Positions 37,773 through 45,511 of a stretch of DNA of 64,000 nt are shown piece by piece (the stretch's first letter is position 1; every line of letters starts with the position of its first letter). A model generated the notes under the pieces. That model saw nothing but the letters and a program-made list of their open reading frames with translations. It was not told where the DNA came from and made no database searches. Source of the DNA: an uncultured bacterium (GTDB lineage: Bacteria > Cyanobacteriota > Vampirovibrionia > Gastranaerophilales > Gastranaerophilaceae); contig CASDWH010000005.1 in NCBI GenBank assembly GCA_949284715.1, positions 1-64,000 on the forward strand, given 5' to 3'. A program made the position numbers and the translations under genes.

Positions 37773-40133
37773 TTACTTATTTCCATTTAGTATTTTTACA
37801 TTATATTTTACTTTCTTATGTTCTTCAAAACCTTTTTTTTCGGCTTCTACAGCTGCATCTCTGTCGGCTCTATTATCGAATCTCATACCGCCGAATTCTC
37901 TGGAATCATTTACATCTTGCCAGCTAAAGTTGTATTCTGCCGGTGTTACGGTTGAAATGGTTGATTCCATTCCGACTTTTGCTGCAACTCTTCTTGATGA
38001 GATTAAGTTACCATTGATATCTCTTGCGGCTTCTTTAGAAGTGTATTTGTCACGGAGCGCTGCATCAGGTTCGTTTCCGCAGAGTGACCAGAAGTATGTA
38101 TTACCGCTCTTGCAGGTGTATTTCTTTCTGATTTTTGTACCAACACCTTTTTCTTCATCAGATTCCGGCATGTCTGCGCTTGATGGTGCAAAACCGTTTA
38201 ATTTACCTTTTGTAAAGCTTCTGAGTTCTGCAATATCAGCTTCATTGGTGATAGGTTTGCCGTTAGCGTCAACATAACCTAATCTTACGATACCATCCCA
38301 ATATTCTCCGGGTTTATTGTAGTAGATACAATCTTCTGCTTCTTTAACAACCGGATCGACATCCTGAGTTTTTATCACGACTTCTTTTACCGGTTTTTCA
38401 GGTTGCACCGCCGGTGTTTCTGCCATATCCTTAACTACCGCAATTACATCAAGCATTGCTTTGTCAAGTTCCTTTTTGTTAATGATATATCCGTCGCCGC
38501 CGGAAGCGTTATGCATCATTTCAAGATTAAGTTTTGCTCTTGCTGCATGATACGCTTTTTCTGTTGAAATTTCTTCTTTTGCAAGAGCTTGTTCAACTAT
38601 ACTTGCAACGAAGGCTACTGCTGCTGATGTAATAACCGGTGCTGCGCAGAAATGAGTTGTTTCATATTTATATTCGTGCAGATAATCGAATGCTATTACG
38701 TCGCCTAAATTAGAAACATCAATTTTTCCGCCATTTTCTGCCTGCATTTTTTCCGCCTGTTCTTTTATTTCTTCAAACATTTTCTCAAAAACGGAGGAGG
38801 AAATGCTGCCGTGACCATCAATTGTAAGTGAGATGCCATTTTTGGGATTAATTAAAATATGGAATGTGCTTAATGCTGCGGCTGCAAGTGATGGAATGCC
38901 TACAAGTGCTGCATCTGCAATGGCTTTACCAACTTTAATTTTATCGTATTTAAATCCAATATCTTTTCCTAATCGTTTGATATCTTTTCTTTTGTTGTAG
39001 TTTTCATCACCTTTTTCTTTATAAATAGGTTTAAAGTCATATTGGTCGTTACCGACTTCTACAGTACGGATATCACCTAATTTTAAGCCGTCAAATCCAT
39101 CTATGTTTGTAATGACACCGCCTGCGAGAGTTGTGATTCTGGTAATATCAGAAGTTTTAATTTCTGTCGTGCCGATAAGAATTGTATCTAATTCATTTAG
39201 AGCCTTGTCTTTATTTTCATCAATAAAGGGTTCTTTAAAGTATTCAACATTTTGGGCAGCTTGCGAAATTCTTCTTTCATTGCTTCTTCTGTTAAAAGTT
39301 AAATCTGCACCTGAAGCTTGTGAATATTCAGCAGCAACTTCTGCTGCATCTTTATCTTTGAATCTTTCAACAAGTTTTTTCCTGGTACCTACATAGCCTC
39401 TTTCAAGATTAGAATTTATTTCGTTTCTAATTGCAAGTACATCCATTACATTTTTCAAAGTATCATCATTGAGAGCGTCTTTAGTCAATCCAAAATACAT
39501 ATTTGCATCTTTAAGTTCTTTTTTAACGATTTTTCTTATTTTTGATGCTTTTATAGGATCTTCAATTGCATATACCATGTTAATGATATCTAATGCTGAT
39601 GGAATATTGTATTCTTCACGTTTAATATCATATTGTGATTGTGCTTTTGCCAGTTCCTTTTGATAGTATAGAATTTCTTTTATATCATCTGTTAAAGTTA
39701 TATTAGAACCGGCAACATTGGCTAAGTTTGCTTTATGTATTTCTTCTTCTGAATATTTATCTAATTTCTTTTTGTATTTTTTTAATTGTTTTTCAAGTTC
39801 TTCTATTTCCTTTTTTTGTGCCTTTGTTAATCTTGTCCCTGGTGCTACAACAGGTTCACCGTTGCCCGGTTCAGCGCCTCTATTTGCAACTTCCACTTTA
39901 GTAATGCTAAGCCCGAGTTCTTGAGCTTTTTGTTCATATACTAAAGCAGCGCCTTCTGCAAGGTTTCTTGTTTCTTGCGCTTTATCTGATTTACCTTTTG
40001 CTTCAAGTTCTGCTGCTTTTTCCATTAAGGAAACATAATCTTCTCTGATTTTGTCCAACTCCTTTGCATCAGATTTTCTGATAAATCTGGCTTGTACAAT
40101 TGGATTTGTGTTGTTTTGTACTTCTCCTGTCAT
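37773..40133 (-). CDS. Large coiled-coil protein of unknown function
   Basis: The function is not recognised. The 786-residue protein has a charged coiled-coil N-terminal third (for example KEIEELEKQLKKYKKKLDKY). A central part contains two hydrophobic stretches near residues 415-430 and 500-520 (SLAAAALSTFHIL; FCAAPVITSAAVAFVASI), and a C-terminal region (~620-680) includes PGEYWDGIVRLGYVDANGK, which resembles a LysM-like segment only weakly. The tail is lysine-rich. No signal peptide is seen. It converges on the repetitive coiled-coil gene, which suggests but does not prove a linked role. Its promoter region shares a 17-bp element with the gene at 51444. The start ATG follows GGGGAT. Confidence 0.78.
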   Translation of the reverse strand: MTGEVQNNTNPIVQARFIRKSDAKELDKIREDYVSLMEKAAELEAKGKSDKAQETRNLAEGAALVYEQKAQELGLSITKVEVANRGAEPGNGEPVVAPGTRLTKAQKKEIEELEKQLKKYKKKLDKYSEEEIHKANLANVAGSNITLTDDIKEILYYQKELAKAQSQYDIKREEYNIPSALDIINMVYAIEDPIKASKIRKIVKKELKDANMYFGLTKDALNDDTLKNVMDVLAIRNEINSNLERGYVGTRKKLVERFKDKDAAEVAAEYSQASGADLTFNRRSNERRISQAAQNVEYFKEPFIDENKDKALNELDTILIGTTEIKTSDITRITTLAGGVITNIDGFDGLKLGDIRTVEVGNDQYDFKPIYKEKGDENYNKRKDIKRLGKDIGFKYDKIKVGKAIADAALVGIPSLAAAALSTFHILINPKNGISLTIDGHGSISSSVFEKMFEEIKEQAEKMQAENGGKIDVSNLGDVIAFDYLHEYKYETTHFCAAPVITSAAVAFVASIVEQALAKEEISTEKAYHAARAKLNLEMMHNASGGDGYIINKKELDKAMLDVIAVVKDMAETPAVQPEKPVKEVVIKTQDVDPVVKEAEDCIYYNKPGEYWDGIVRLGYVDANGKPITNEADIAELRSFTKGKLNGFAPSSADMPESDEEKGVGTKIRKKYTCKSGNTYFWSLCGNEPDAALRDKYTSKEAARDINGNLISSRRVAAKVGMESTISTVTPAEYNFSWQDVNDSREFGGMRFDNRADRDAAVEAEKKGFEEHKKVKYNVKILNGNK

Positions 40134-40164
40134 AATAACATCCCCTTATTCTTATCCTTGTGTT

Positions 40165-40181
40165 ATATATATAAAGTATTT
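40165..40181 (-). promoter_or_regulatory. 17-bp promoter element, copy 1
   Basis: On the minus strand the sequence AAATACTTTATATATAT lies 31 nt upstream of the ATG of the 786-residue gene. It is identical to the element at 52203-52219, and both end in a TATATAT that could act as the -10 box. Confidence 0.5.
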
Positions 40182-40359
40182 CACGTTTTTAAAATTGCTA
40201 TTTTTAAGAAAGATAATTCTAATTGTCCTCTGAAATCCAATTATATGCTGATTTTTGCTTATGTTACAAAACTTAATATTTACATTCCCTGAAATAATCA
40301 ACTAAAAGAGTGATTATTTTTTATATAATCTTTGTTATACTCTGTATTGAGGTAAAGAC

Positions 40360-40602
40360 GTGAATAAATCTTATTTAGAACAAAAAATTTTAGAAAAAGA
40401 GCATCAAATAGAAAAATTGCGTGATGTTTCCGACTTATCCCCGGTTTGTGCTGATTTGTATAATAAAGCAATACTTGAAAAAGCTATTCTGAAGGATGAG
40501 TTGAGAAAATTGACCGAATCTGCTGCATCCAGAATAGCGAATAAAATTAGAAAATCTCTTCCATTTGGTGAAAAGAGAATTTGTGATTTTTTTAAAGGTT
40601 AG
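40360..40602 (+). CDS. Small helical protein, unknown
   Basis: This 80-residue protein begins at a GTG seven nucleotides after GAGG. It is strongly charged and predicted to be two amphipathic helices (LEQKILEKEHQIEKLRDV, NKAILEKAILKDELRKLTE), with a basic C-terminus. The function is unknown. The 3' end overlaps that of rdgB by 11 nt in convergent orientation. Confidence 0.6.
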   Translation: MNKSYLEQKILEKEHQIEKLRDVSDLSPVCADLYNKAILEKAILKDELRKLTESAASRIANKIRKSLPFGEKRICDFFKG

Positions 40603-41164
40603 TTGTTGATAAAAACTCTAGAACCTGCCTGAGCGCATTGCCGCGGTGTGATATGCTGTTTTTGGTTGAATCATCCATTCTTGCAATTGTAATGTTGTAA
40701 TTGTCCGGAATAAAAACCGGGTCATATCCAAAGCCGTTGACACCGTCAGGTTTATCAGTAATATGCCCATTACAAATGCCGGTTGTTTGGAAGAGTGTTT
40801 CCCCGTCAGGTGTTACAAGCGTCATACAGCATACAAATTTTGCATTTCTGTTGTCCTTACCCGATAGTTCTTTTAACAGCCGTTCTATTCTTTGCTGCTG
40901 GGTCGGTGCATACCTTGCAGAATACAGTCCTGGCGCTCCGTTAAGCGAGTCAACACAAAGTCCTGAATCATCAGCAAGTGCCGTTTGTCCTGATAGTTTA
41001 GCAGCTTCATAGGCTTTAATATAAGAATTCTCTTCAAAGGTTTGTCCGTTTTCCTCCGGATTAAAACCGTCAGGCGGCAGAATGAATTCTACACCGCTGT
41101 TTTTTGCAATCTCATTAACTTCTTTTAACTTATTGATGTTGTTTGTTGCAAATACTAATTTCAC
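40592..41164 (-). CDS. rdgB: XTP/dITP diphosphatase (RdgB/HAM1)
   Basis: This house-cleaning pyrophosphatase removes non-canonical purine triphosphates such as dITP and XTP from the nucleotide pool. The 190-residue chain has the family's ATNNINKLKEVNEI start, the DDSGLCVDSLNGAPGLYSAR metal and base loop, GFGYDPVF and the C-terminal SHRGNAL. The catalytic acidic residues are present. It lies 22 nt downstream of uppS in the same orientation, so the two are probably co-transcribed. Confidence 0.96.
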   Translation of the reverse strand: MKLVFATNNINKLKEVNEIAKNSGVEFILPPDGFNPEENGQTFEENSYIKAYEAAKLSGQTALADDSGLCVDSLNGAPGLYSARYAPTQQQRIERLLKELSGKDNRNAKFVCCMTLVTPDGETLFQTTGICNGHITDKPDGVNGFGYDPVFIPDNYNITIARMDDSTKNSISHRGNALRQVLEFLSTTNL

Positions 41165-41186
41165 AGTTTCCCCCGATAAATTTTAT

Positions 41187-41930
41187 TTATCCCCCCCAGC
41201 GCCGGTTACGTTTACCAAACTCTATTATTGCATCGCACATAGCTTCATTATCAAATTCAGGCCAATATTTTTTTGTTATATACAATTCCGAGTAAGCAAT
41301 CTGCCATAATAAATAATTGGAAATTCTCATTTCTCCGCCGGTTCTGATTAATAAATCAGGATCCGGAATCCCTGATGTATATAGACACTGAGATATATCA
41401 TCTTCTGTAATCTCAGAAATATTGATATCACCGCTGATTACTTTTTGATTCAGGAGTTTAAATGCGTGAAGAAGTTCTGCTCTTGCGCCATAATTGAAGG
41501 CTATTTGCAGTTTTACGCCTTTATTATTTTTTGTTTTAGTAATGGCATCCTTAATTACTTGTTTCAAATTTTTGTTGAGTGCTTCTATATCGCCGATAAA
41601 GTTTACGACAACACCATTGCTGTGCATTTCTTCAATTTCGTTTTTGAGGGTGTTTGCAAGCAAATCCATAAGAAAATGAACTTCTTCCGGCGTTCTGTTC
41701 CAATTCTCCGTTGAAAAAGCATAGACTGTTAAATACTGAATCCCGAGTTCATCGGCAGATTTAATAGCTCGCTTTAGTGCTTTTACCCCTTCTTTATGTC
41801 CGATTGCAGAAGGCAGATGTTTATTTTTTGCCCAGCGTCTGTTGCCGTCCATTATTATTGCTGCATGCTTAAAACCGGTTTCTCTTATTATTGATTTTGC
41901 TATCTCTTGTTTATTCTCAATTAATACCAT
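41187..41930 (-). CDS. uppS: Isoprenyl transferase (undecaprenyl diphosphate synthase)
   Basis: This cis-prenyltransferase elongates farnesyl diphosphate to the C55 carrier lipid used for peptidoglycan and O-antigen assembly. The key aspartate is in IMDGNRRWAK, followed by GHKEGVKALK, the YAFSTENWNR motif and the C-terminal DPDLLIRTGGEMRISNYLLWQIAYSEL-type segment. At 247 residues the length is normal. No ribosome binding site is visible before the ATG. It is upstream of rdgB. No cdsA follows, unlike the usual uppS-cdsA order. Confidence 0.96.
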   Translation of the reverse strand: MVLIENKQEIAKSIIRETGFKHAAIIMDGNRRWAKNKHLPSAIGHKEGVKALKRAIKSADELGIQYLTVYAFSTENWNRTPEEVHFLMDLLANTLKNEIEEMHSNGVVVNFIGDIEALNKNLKQVIKDAITKTKNNKGVKLQIAFNYGARAELLHAFKLLNQKVISGDINISEITEDDISQCLYTSGIPDPDLLIRTGGEMRISNYLLWQIAYSELYITKKYWPEFDNEAMCDAIIEFGKRNRRWGG

Positions 41931-41978
41931 AATGTCTATATGATACTACAAACATATTTGTATTTGATAAGTTGTACA

Positions 41979-42006
41979 TTACAAATAAATAATTTTATGC
42001 TACAAT
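41979..42006 (+). promoter_or_regulatory. Promoter of the 161-aa secreted-protein gene
   Basis: TTACAA (41979-41984) and TACAAT (42001-42006) are separated by 16 nt, 24 nt before the start codon. Confidence 0.45.
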
Positions 42007-42030
42007 GTAAATTGTGTAGAGGAGTTAAAT

Positions 42031-42516
42031 ATGAAGAGAACTAATAGATATATATTGCTGTTACTTATAATTATAGGATTAGCGGCACCGAATATTGCAT
42101 TCTCAGAAACCGCTGTTTTAGACACACAGGAAACTCAGCAAGCTGTAGAATTACCCAAAGCAGCTTATCCGGGTGCCGTTAACGTAAATCCTATTGATTT
42201 AGTTAAAAATCCTGAAAATTATATTAATAAAACAGTTGTAATGAACGGCAGGTTTGATAAATTTTCGACTGTGGGACTTGATTACCCGCCGGCTTTAAGA
42301 AAAATGGAAGATTATATCAGTTTTATGATATACAGGGATGATACTTTGCATAATATTCCTTTATCAGAATTGAAATTATTTATGAAACGGGATGATGCTC
42401 AAAAGTTTATTGACCTTAAGGCGAAAGACAGTGTAAAAATTACCGGAAAAGTTTTTTCTGCTGCCCTTGGCGATCCGTGGGTCGATGTATTATCTCTTGA
42501 AATTATTAAGAAATAA
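42031..42516 (+). CDS. Secreted OB-fold-like protein, unknown
   Basis: A signal peptide (LLLLIIIGLAAPNIAFSETA) starts this 161-residue protein. The mature part has a VNPIDLVKNPENYINKTVVMNGRF segment followed by alternating strands and ends in VKITGKVFSA, the pattern of small OB-fold proteins that sit in the periplasm. The function is not known. GAGGAG precedes the ATG. It lies 11 nt upstream of the GH57 gene and probably shares its transcript, ahead of ompH. Confidence 0.75.
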   Translation: MKRTNRYILLLLIIIGLAAPNIAFSETAVLDTQETQQAVELPKAAYPGAVNVNPIDLVKNPENYINKTVVMNGRFDKFSTVGLDYPPALRKMEDYISFMIYRDDTLHNIPLSELKLFMKRDDAQKFIDLKAKDSVKITGKVFSAALGDPWVDVLSLEIIKK

Positions 42517-42527
42517 CTGGAGTCTAT

Positions 42528-45035
42528 ATGCCAAAAAATGATGTGTTTTTGACTATTCATGGTCACTTTTATCAGCCGCCGCGAGAAAATCCCTGGCTGG
42601 AAGCTATTGAGCTGCAAGAAAGCGCAGCTCCTTGCCACGATTGGAATGAAAGAGTTTGTAAGGAATGTTATAATCCGAATTCCGTTTCTAAAATTGTTGA
42701 TAGCAAAAACCGTATACTTGATGTAGTTAATAATTATGAGTATATGAGTTTTAATTTCGGGCCTACACTTCTTTCCTGGATGGAGGAATACGCACCGCTT
42801 ACATACGAGCGTATTATTAAAGCTGATATTACAAGTATAAAAAAACATAGCGGACACGGCAACGCGATTGCACAAGTATACAATCATATGATTATGCCGC
42901 TTGCTAATGAGAGGGACAAGCAGACTCAGGTAAAGTGGGGAATAAAAGATTTTGAATACCGCTTCGGCCGCCTTCCGGAAGGGATGTGGCTTGCTGAAAC
43001 GGCGGTTGACGATGATACTTTAAGAGTTCTTGTTGAGAACGGAATAAAATTCACTATCTTATCACCATTTCAGGCTCAAAAAATCAAAAAAGAAGGGGAT
43101 AAAGACTGGGTTGATGTAAGCTGGGGAAATATTGATCCGGCCCGCTCTTACAGATATTATATAAAATCCGCTCCCGGTAAGTATATTGATTTATTTTTCT
43201 ATGACGGTGCAATTTCCAGATCTGTTGCCTTTGATGAAATATTAAAAGATGGCAATAAATTTATCCGCCGCCTTACGGACGGTATTTCTGACCTGCGCGA
43301 TTATCCTCAGCTTGTAAATATCGCAACTGACGGAGAAAGCTACGGACATCATACTAAATTCGGCGATATGGGATTGTCCTATGTTTTTAAGTTAAAAGTT
43401 AAAGATGCAGGGTTTAAAGTTACAAATTACGGCGAATACTTAGAAAAATACAAAAGCGACTGGGTTGTTGATATCAAGCCGGTTTCCTCATGGAGCTGTT
43501 TCCATGGTGTCGGGCGCTGGTGTGAGGACTGCGGATGCTCAACCGGAGGTCACCCCGGTTGGAATCAAAAATGGCGTAAGCCTTTAAGAGATGCACTGGA
43601 TTTCTTAAGAGATGAAACCGTTACTATATATAAAAATCACGCTAAAAAGTATTTCAAAAATCCTAAAGATGCAAGAGAAAATTATATCAATGTAATTCTT
43701 GACCGCAGTGAAACTAATGTCAGGAAATTTCAGGAGGAATACTTCTTGCCTGAATTGGATTCTGATATGAAAGTCAAAGGTATGAAGCTTCTTGAAATAC
43801 AACGTCATGCAATGCTTATGTATACAAGCTGCGGGTGGTTTTTCTCTGAAATATCCGGGATTGAAACTGTTCAGATAATGAAATATGCAGCAAGAGTTTT
43901 ACAACTGCTAAAAGTATTCAGTAAAAAGGATTTTGAAACACCATTTCTGGAAATATTATCTAATGCCAAAAGCAATATTCCCGAATTTGGCAACGGAAGA
44001 GATATTTTTGAAAAATTTGTAAGACCATCTGTTGTTACGCCCAAACAAATAGTTAGTTTATGGGCGGTATCTTCGATGTACCGTGATGTTGATGATGAAG
44101 AAATCGTGTACAGTTATAAAATTAAGCAAAATTCATATAAAAAGATATCTAAGGCTGATTCACAGCTTCTTATCGGGAATATTGAAATAGAATCCCAGAT
44201 TACGCGTGAACGGCTAAATATGATTTTTGCGCTGCTGCAATTTTCTGACGGTGATTTTCACTGTGCAATTTCAGGTTATAATGATGATTTTACAGATATC
44301 AGAAAAGAACTCATTAAAACATATTTAACTTCTCCTGTTACAGAGATACTCAGAATGATTGATAAATATTTCGGAGAAGAATACTTTACTCTTAAAGATA
44401 TCTTTATTGAAGCAAGGAAAAAACTTCTTGATACACTGTTAAAAGATAGGATGGAAGCTTTTGCAAATACGTACGAAACATTGTATTCTGAAAGCAAAGG
44501 TTCAATTTATCAATTACAGTCATTAGGATTGGAGCCGCCTGTAGAGTTTAAACTTGTAGCCCAGTATGTTCTTGCAAAACAGTTTAATGCATTGTTTGCA
44601 AATGATAAAAATCCATCATTTGAAGCAATTCAAAAAGCTATGGATATTAACTTTGAAGCAAAACAGCTCGGTATTACTATAGATAAATCACCTACTAATA
44701 AGATTTTTTCAAAGAAAGTTGCCCAGAGTGTTGCAAGGCTTGCGTACTCGCTTGAAATCCAGCAGGCAGAGGCAACATTAGAACTTTTAAGCAGTATTGA
44801 TGATTTAGAGCTGCAAGTTGATATTTCTGATGCACAGGGAACGTATTTTAGTAAAATAGTAAGTTCGTTTGATGAAATCTTATCCCATATTGATTATACT
44901 TTGGATAAAGATTTTATCAGTATGCTTTTTGAAGTTGGCAAGCGTTTGAACATTAATACTGAATTTTATGAACAAATGTTTAATAAGGCATTATTGAATG
45001 CTATTAATAGTGATACGGAGGAGGATAGTAAATGA
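42528..45035 (+). CDS. GH57 family glycoside hydrolase with DUF3536 region
   Basis: This 835-residue cytoplasmic enzyme of the GH57 alpha-amylase/alpha-mannosidase-like family acts on alpha-glucans. The N-terminal signature is HGHFYQPPRENPWLEAIE, followed by YEYMSFNFGPTL, the conserved LAETAVDDDTL region and IATDGESYGHH, which contains the likely catalytic carboxylate. A cysteine-rich CEDCGCSTGGH loop follows. The C-terminal half corresponds to DUF3536. It overlaps ompH by 4 nt. A membrane-anchored GH77-like gene is convergent nearby, so alpha-glucan metabolism may be a theme of this region. The exact substrate is unknown. Confidence 0.88.
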   Translation: MPKNDVFLTIHGHFYQPPRENPWLEAIELQESAAPCHDWNERVCKECYNPNSVSKIVDSKNRILDVVNNYEYMSFNFGPTLLSWMEEYAPLTYERIIKADITSIKKHSGHGNAIAQVYNHMIMPLANERDKQTQVKWGIKDFEYRFGRLPEGMWLAETAVDDDTLRVLVENGIKFTILSPFQAQKIKKEGDKDWVDVSWGNIDPARSYRYYIKSAPGKYIDLFFYDGAISRSVAFDEILKDGNKFIRRLTDGISDLRDYPQLVNIATDGESYGHHTKFGDMGLSYVFKLKVKDAGFKVTNYGEYLEKYKSDWVVDIKPVSSWSCFHGVGRWCEDCGCSTGGHPGWNQKWRKPLRDALDFLRDETVTIYKNHAKKYFKNPKDARENYINVILDRSETNVRKFQEEYFLPELDSDMKVKGMKLLEIQRHAMLMYTSCGWFFSEISGIETVQIMKYAARVLQLLKVFSKKDFETPFLEILSNAKSNIPEFGNGRDIFEKFVRPSVVTPKQIVSLWAVSSMYRDVDDEEIVYSYKIKQNSYKKISKADSQLLIGNIEIESQITRERLNMIFALLQFSDGDFHCAISGYNDDFTDIRKELIKTYLTSPVTEILRMIDKYFGEEYFTLKDIFIEARKKLLDTLLKDRMEAFANTYETLYSESKGSIYQLQSLGLEPPVEFKLVAQYVLAKQFNALFANDKNPSFEAIQKAMDINFEAKQLGITIDKSPTNKIFSKKVAQSVARLAYSLEIQQAEATLELLSSIDDLELQVDISDAQGTYFSKIVSSFDEILSHIDYTLDKDFISMLFEVGKRLNINTEFYEQMFNKALLNAINSDTEEDSK

Positions 45036-45505
45036 AGAAAAGTTTAGCAAAGATATTTGTTGCATGTTTTGCTCTCGGGCTGGGTGTAGGCATAGGTTCC
45101 AATAATATGGCGCTTTCGGATATTCCGAGTAATTTTAGAGTTGCAGTTGTAGATGTAGCAAAGCTAGTATCAGAATCTAATCAGGTACAGGCATTAAAAC
45201 AAGAACAGCTTAAAAACAAGGCAGAACTCGAAAAATATATTGCAACAGCAAGAGCTGATGTTGAAAAGCAGCCAACCGCTATTAAGAAAAAACAATTGAC
45301 TGAACGCTATGATAAAGAACTCAATGCAAAACGTAAAACAATGCAAATGTCATATAATCAAAAATTAAAGAAAATTGAGGATAATATTAATACTGTTATT
45401 GCGCAGAGAGCAAAAGCAGAAGGGTATAATTTGATTTTGTCAAAGAGTATGGTTTTGTTTGGCGGAATTGATATTACACCTTCAATAAGTCAGTATATAA
45501 GATAG
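45032..45505 (+). CDS. OmpH/Skp-family periplasmic chaperone
   Basis: This 157-residue protein has an N-terminal signal peptide (IFVACFALGLGVGIG) followed by a short beta segment (FRVAVVDVAKLVSES), a long coiled-coil hairpin (~60-125) and a C-terminal strand (YNLILSKSMVLFGG), the Skp/OmpH architecture. Such chaperones carry outer-membrane proteins across the periplasm, which implies a diderm envelope. It overlaps the GH57 gene by 4 nt, and its terminator lies inside the 3' end of the convergent gene. Confidence 0.87.
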   Translation: MKKSLAKIFVACFALGLGVGIGSNNMALSDIPSNFRVAVVDVAKLVSESNQVQALKQEQLKNKAELEKYIATARADVEKQPTAIKKKQLTERYDKELNAKRKTMQMSYNQKLKKIEDNINTVIAQRAKAEGYNLILSKSMVLFGGIDITPSISQYIR

Positions 45506-45511
45506 GTTGTA

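Noticed and set aside
37726-38277. A 183-codon plus-strand frame opposite the 786-residue gene
   Set aside because: It starts inside the terminator hairpin, has no ribosome binding site and covers codons of the larger minus-strand gene.
42399-42887. A 162-codon antisense frame across the 161-aa gene end and the GH57 start
   Set aside because: It overlaps two well-supported plus-strand genes, has no translation signals and has a random-looking composition.
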